The translations under genes and the position numbers were made by a program. The notes beneath the pieces are model-generated. The model worked only from the letters and a program-made list of their open reading frames with translations. It was not told the origin of the DNA and searched no databases. Shown piece by piece: positions 6,203 through 8,213 of a stretch of 8,213 nt of DNA (position 1 is its first letter; each line of letters starts with the position of its first letter). Where the stretch lies: contig JAHHUB010000075.1 in the NCBI GenBank assembly GCA_020024175.1, forward strand, positions 1 through 8,213, given 5' to 3'. The stretch comes from Oscillospiraceae bacterium. GTDB taxonomy: Bacteria; Bacillota; Clostridia; Oscillospirales; Ruminococcaceae.

Positions 6203-7264
6203 ATGAACTTTTATGACAGTTTACAAATGGACCCAGGTATTTTAAAAGATAAAATAAAAAAAGCAGAAACTAAAAAGGAAAAAAATAAATATATCTGTGC
6301 AATGGTTTTGCGTTCTGTGCTTATAGTTATTTTTTCTATATTGCTTATATCTACTGCTGCAACATTTTTCGGTTCAGAAAACAGTGTTTTGGCAGTTTCA
6401 CTTCTCTGTATACTTTTAAGTGTGCGTTTTGTAGACTTCGGCTATTGTATTAAAGATTCACTTGTAAATATGGGTATAGTTTTTTGTTTGTTGGTGGCAG
6501 GACCTGCCATAAGTGAAATGTTACCGCCCATATTATCAATTTTAGTACATTTTTCCGTAGTTTTAATTATACTTGTTATGACCAGTGATAAACCTCATAT
6601 GGGCAATGGTGGGCTGTATACTTTTTCATATATTTTATTGGTGGGAAATCCAGTCAGCGGGGATTTACTGGTAAAAAGATTTATGCTGGCACTTACAGGA
6701 TATATTGTCTGTGGTCTTATATTCTATGGTAAACACCATAATAAAAATAAAAATATCCGTTTTATATCCATTATAAAAGAATTTAAATTATCAAGTAAAA
6801 AATGTCTTTGGCAGTTACAGTTTGCTCTTGGACTTAGCTTATTACTTGGTATATGTGAATTTTTCCGTCTGGAAAGAATGATGTGGGCAGGATTTGCCTG
6901 TGCATCACTGTTGGGCTCTTATTCCTCATCTGCTGATGTAATAACCCAAACCAGAGAGAAATTTTATCAGAGAATAATTGGTGCTTTGCTGGGTTCCGGA
7001 CTTTTTGCTTTGGCATATATTATTGTACCCGTTAAATATCATTCATTCTTTGGTCCATTGGGAGGCATAATACTTGGATTTTGCACAGAATACCGACACA
7101 AAACAGCTATTAACTGTTTTGGAGCTTTGCTTATTGCCACACAAATTTACGGACTTAAAACTTCTGTATGGCTTAGAATTATAAATAATATTATCGGTGC
7201 TGTGTTTGGATATGGATTTTCTTATATTTATCAGAAAATTGTTACTTCTAAAAGTAAGGCATAA
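6203..7264 (+). CDS. FUSC-family (aromatic acid exporter-like) integral membrane protein
   Basis: This is a 353-residue polytopic membrane protein. A polar, lysine-rich N-terminal stretch (about 12-30) is followed by roughly six hydrophobic segments (about 33-55, 60-80, 87-105, 108-127, 138-150, 158-176). A polar linker (177-200) follows, then about six more (203-222, 226-240, 257-275, 283-295, 302-318, 323-343). The second half carries the FUSC signature: MMWAGFACASLLGSY, then REKFYQRIIGALLGSGLFAL (251-270), and a closing WLRIINNIIGAVFGY. The first half looks like a diverged copy of the same unit. Family members export aromatic acids or fusaric acid, sometimes with a large cytosolic domain that is absent here. 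A ribosome binding site AGAGGT (6191-6196) and a 14-nt gap tie it to the MarR gene, which supports an inducible efflux role. The substrate is unknown. Confidence 0.8.
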   Translation: MNFYDSLQMDPGILKDKIKKAETKKEKNKYICAMVLRSVLIVIFSILLISTAATFFGSENSVLAVSLLCILLSVRFVDFGYCIKDSLVNMGIVFCLLVAGPAISEMLPPILSILVHFSVVLIILVMTSDKPHMGNGGLYTFSYILLVGNPVSGDLLVKRFMLALTGYIVCGLIFYGKHHNKNKNIRFISIIKEFKLSSKKCLWQLQFALGLSLLLGICEFFRLERMMWAGFACASLLGSYSSSADVITQTREKFYQRIIGALLGSGLFALAYIIVPVKYHSFFGPLGGIILGFCTEYRHKTAINCFGALLIATQIYGLKTSVWLRIINNIIGAVFGYGFSYIYQKIVTSKSKA

Positions 7265-7267
7265 AAA

Positions 7268-7314
7268 AAGTGGAATGTTCTGTCCCCAAACTGTAAGGAC
7301 AAAACATTCCACTT
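7268..7314. terminator. bidirectional rho-independent terminator
   Basis: A long hairpin has 12-bp outer arms AAGTGGAATGTT (7268-7279) and AACATTCCACTT (7303-7314). A C-A mismatch and a further 5-bp stem TGTCC/GGACA (7281-7285 and 7297-7301) lie inside. A T-run follows on the plus strand (7316-7322) and an A-run precedes it (7263-7269), giving a U-tail in both directions. It starts three bases after the FUSC stop codon and lies 11 bases beyond the stop of the convergent transporter gene. Confidence 0.93.
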
Positions 7315-7325
7315 GTTTTTTTATT

Positions 7326-8120
7326 TTATCCAAGAGCTACATCCAAGGTCATCATTACACAGAAACCCACTGCAAAAAATATTGTTCCTATATCGGAATG
7401 TTCTCCCTGGGACATTTCGGGAATAAGTTCTTCAACTACAACATAAATCATAGCACCAGCTGCAAAGCTTAAAAAGTAAGGTAATGCAGGGATAATTAAG
7501 TTTGAAGCAAGTATTGTAATTATAGCTCCGATAGGTTCAACAATACCTGAAAGAACTCCCGCATAAAAAGCTTTGCTTTTTTTCATGCCTTCAGATTTAA
7601 GAGGCATTGATATAATAGCACCCTCGGGAAAATTCTGAATGGCAATTCCCAGAGACAAAGCCAAAGCTCCTGCGGCACTAATTCCCATATTACCTGTTAA
7701 ATAGCCTGCATATATTACACCTACTGCCATACCTTCCGGAATATTATGCAAAGTAACTGCTAAAACAAGCATAGTGGTTTTTTTAAATTTTGAAGAAGGA
7801 CCCTCTGGCTGATTGCTGTTTATATGCAGATGTGGGATTATATGGTCAAGCAAAAGTAAAAATAATATACCTATTGCAAAACCAACTACTGCGGGAATAA
7901 AAGATAATTTTCCCATATGGGATGACTGATCTAAAGCCGGAATTAACAGACTCCATACGGAGGCTGCCACCATAACACCTCCGGCAAATCCTGTCAAAGA
8001 CCGTTGAACAGAAAGTTTCATCTTGTTTTTCATAAAAAATACACAGGCAGAGCCTAAAGAAGTGCCTAAAAACGGTATTAAAATGCCATACCAAGCGTTT
8101 TTGTCAATGTAATTAAACAT
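7326..8120 (-). CDS. ZIP family divalent metal transporter (GufA/ZupT-like)
   Basis: This 264-residue integral membrane protein of the ZIP family imports zinc and often iron, manganese or cobalt into the cytoplasm. Eight hydrophobic segments are visible at about 10-30, 42-62, 73-93, 115-137, 146-168, 184-205, 211-230 and 244-262. The metal-binding motifs are HNIPEG (125-130) in segment 4 and QNFPEG (162-167) in segment 5, with VEPIGA (194-199) and VVEELIPE (228-235) in later helices. The second motif has Gln in place of the His found in E. coli ZupT, as in GufA-type members, which may alter metal preference. A short His-containing loop (DHIIPHLHI, 92-100) follows segment 3. AGGAGGA (8128-8134), 7 nt before the ATG, fixes the start. 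The gene is monocistronic as far as the window shows. No metalloregulator gene is next to it. Confidence 0.92.
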   Translation of the reverse strand: MFNYIDKNAWYGILIPFLGTSLGSACVFFMKNKMKLSVQRSLTGFAGGVMVAASVWSLLIPALDQSSHMGKLSFIPAVVGFAIGILFLLLLDHIIPHLHINSNQPEGPSSKFKKTTMLVLAVTLHNIPEGMAVGVIYAGYLTGNMGISAAGALALSLGIAIQNFPEGAIISMPLKSEGMKKSKAFYAGVLSGIVEPIGAIITILASNLIIPALPYFLSFAAGAMIYVVVEELIPEMSQGEHSDIGTIFFAVGFCVMMTLDVALG

Positions 8121-8161
8121 ATTTTAATCCTCCTGTTGGTGCAGATTTTTATAGATTTACA

Positions 8162-8211
8162 AATATAGAATGCATACAGTTAGCATATGCTAACTGTATG
8201 CATTCTATATT
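8162..8211. repeat. 50-bp perfect palindrome upstream of the ZIP transporter gene
   Basis: Every base from 8162 to 8211 pairs with its mirror position around the centre at 8186/8187, whose core is TTAGCATATGCTAA. As RNA it would form a stem of about 23 bp with a 4-nt loop. It lies 41 bp upstream of the transporter's start codon. It may be the terminator of a minus-strand gene to the right of the window; the tail on that strand is AU-rich but lacks a clean U-run. It may instead be an operator or cruciform site controlling the transporter. I see no clear -35/-10 pair for the transporter in 8121-8213. Confidence 0.85.
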
Positions 8212-8213
8212 AT

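Noticed and set aside
7043..7472. Open frames spanning the terminator between the FUSC and ZIP genes, on both strands
   Set aside because: They run through a strong bidirectional terminator hairpin and overlap two well-supported genes.
8162..8213. Mobile-element end or attachment site at the right edge
   Set aside because: A palindrome alone is not evidence. There is no transposase, no target-site duplication and no second copy in the window.
1..8213. CRISPR array, toxin-antitoxin pair, phage defence island or biosynthetic cluster
   Set aside because: All coding space is taken by recognised metabolic, regulatory and transport genes. No spaced direct repeats or defence-type domains were found.

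Overview
The window is AT-rich DNA with strong AGGAGG-type ribosome binding sites, consensus sigma-A promoters and small AT-rich intergenic gaps. Together with the gene content (a minimal ISC operon with an Rrf2 regulator, a 591-residue oleate hydratase, a capsule-type sugar epimerase), this suggests a low-GC Bacillota, most likely an anaerobic member of the Clostridia. I cannot name a genus from the sequence. It looks like ordinary chromosome: no transposase, integrase, phage gene, CRISPR array, tRNA or rRNA was seen.

Layout, left to right. (1) Positions 1-1131 (+) are the 3' part of a UDP-sugar 2-epimerase gene of the CapG/FnlC type, probably the last gene of a surface-polysaccharide cluster lying mostly outside the window. 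(2) A shared bidirectional terminator (1179-1216) separates it from a convergent oleate hydratase gene (1238-3013, -), which has its own promoter and repeat-rich upstream region. (3) The minus-strand operon iscS-iscU-iscR (5423 to 3334) encodes cysteine desulfurase, the Fe-S scaffold and an Rrf2/IscR-like regulator, and ends in a hairpin at 3222-3260. Its promoter is a perfect TTGACA-17-TATAAT and carries two palindromes with the spacing of E. coli type 1 IscR sites, one over the -35 and one over the start point. (4) Transcribed divergently is a MarR regulator gene (5760-6188, +) followed by a FUSC-family membrane protein gene (6203-7264, +). They are driven by another perfect consensus promoter, with a perfect TTAACA-T-TGTTAA palindrome at its -10/start point. 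(5) A second bidirectional terminator (7268-7314) separates this operon from a convergent ZIP-family metal transporter gene (7326-8120, -). A 50-bp perfect palindrome (8162-8211) lies upstream of the transporter.

How the genes work together. IscS takes sulfur from cysteine and IscU assembles clusters on it. The cysteine-rich Rrf2 protein made from the end of the same operon probably senses cluster supply and represses the operon through the two operators, closing a feedback loop. MarR probably represses its own operon and releases it when a small, likely aromatic or amphipathic, compound binds, allowing FUSC-type efflux. The ZIP transporter, the oleate hydratase and the epimerase are separate transcription units with no visible functional tie to the others.

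I found no convincing undescribed multi-gene system. The most interesting signals are regulatory: the double operator on the isc promoter with its distal regulator gene, the intercistronic stem just before the iscR ribosome binding site, the MarR palindrome and the 50-bp palindrome at the right edge.
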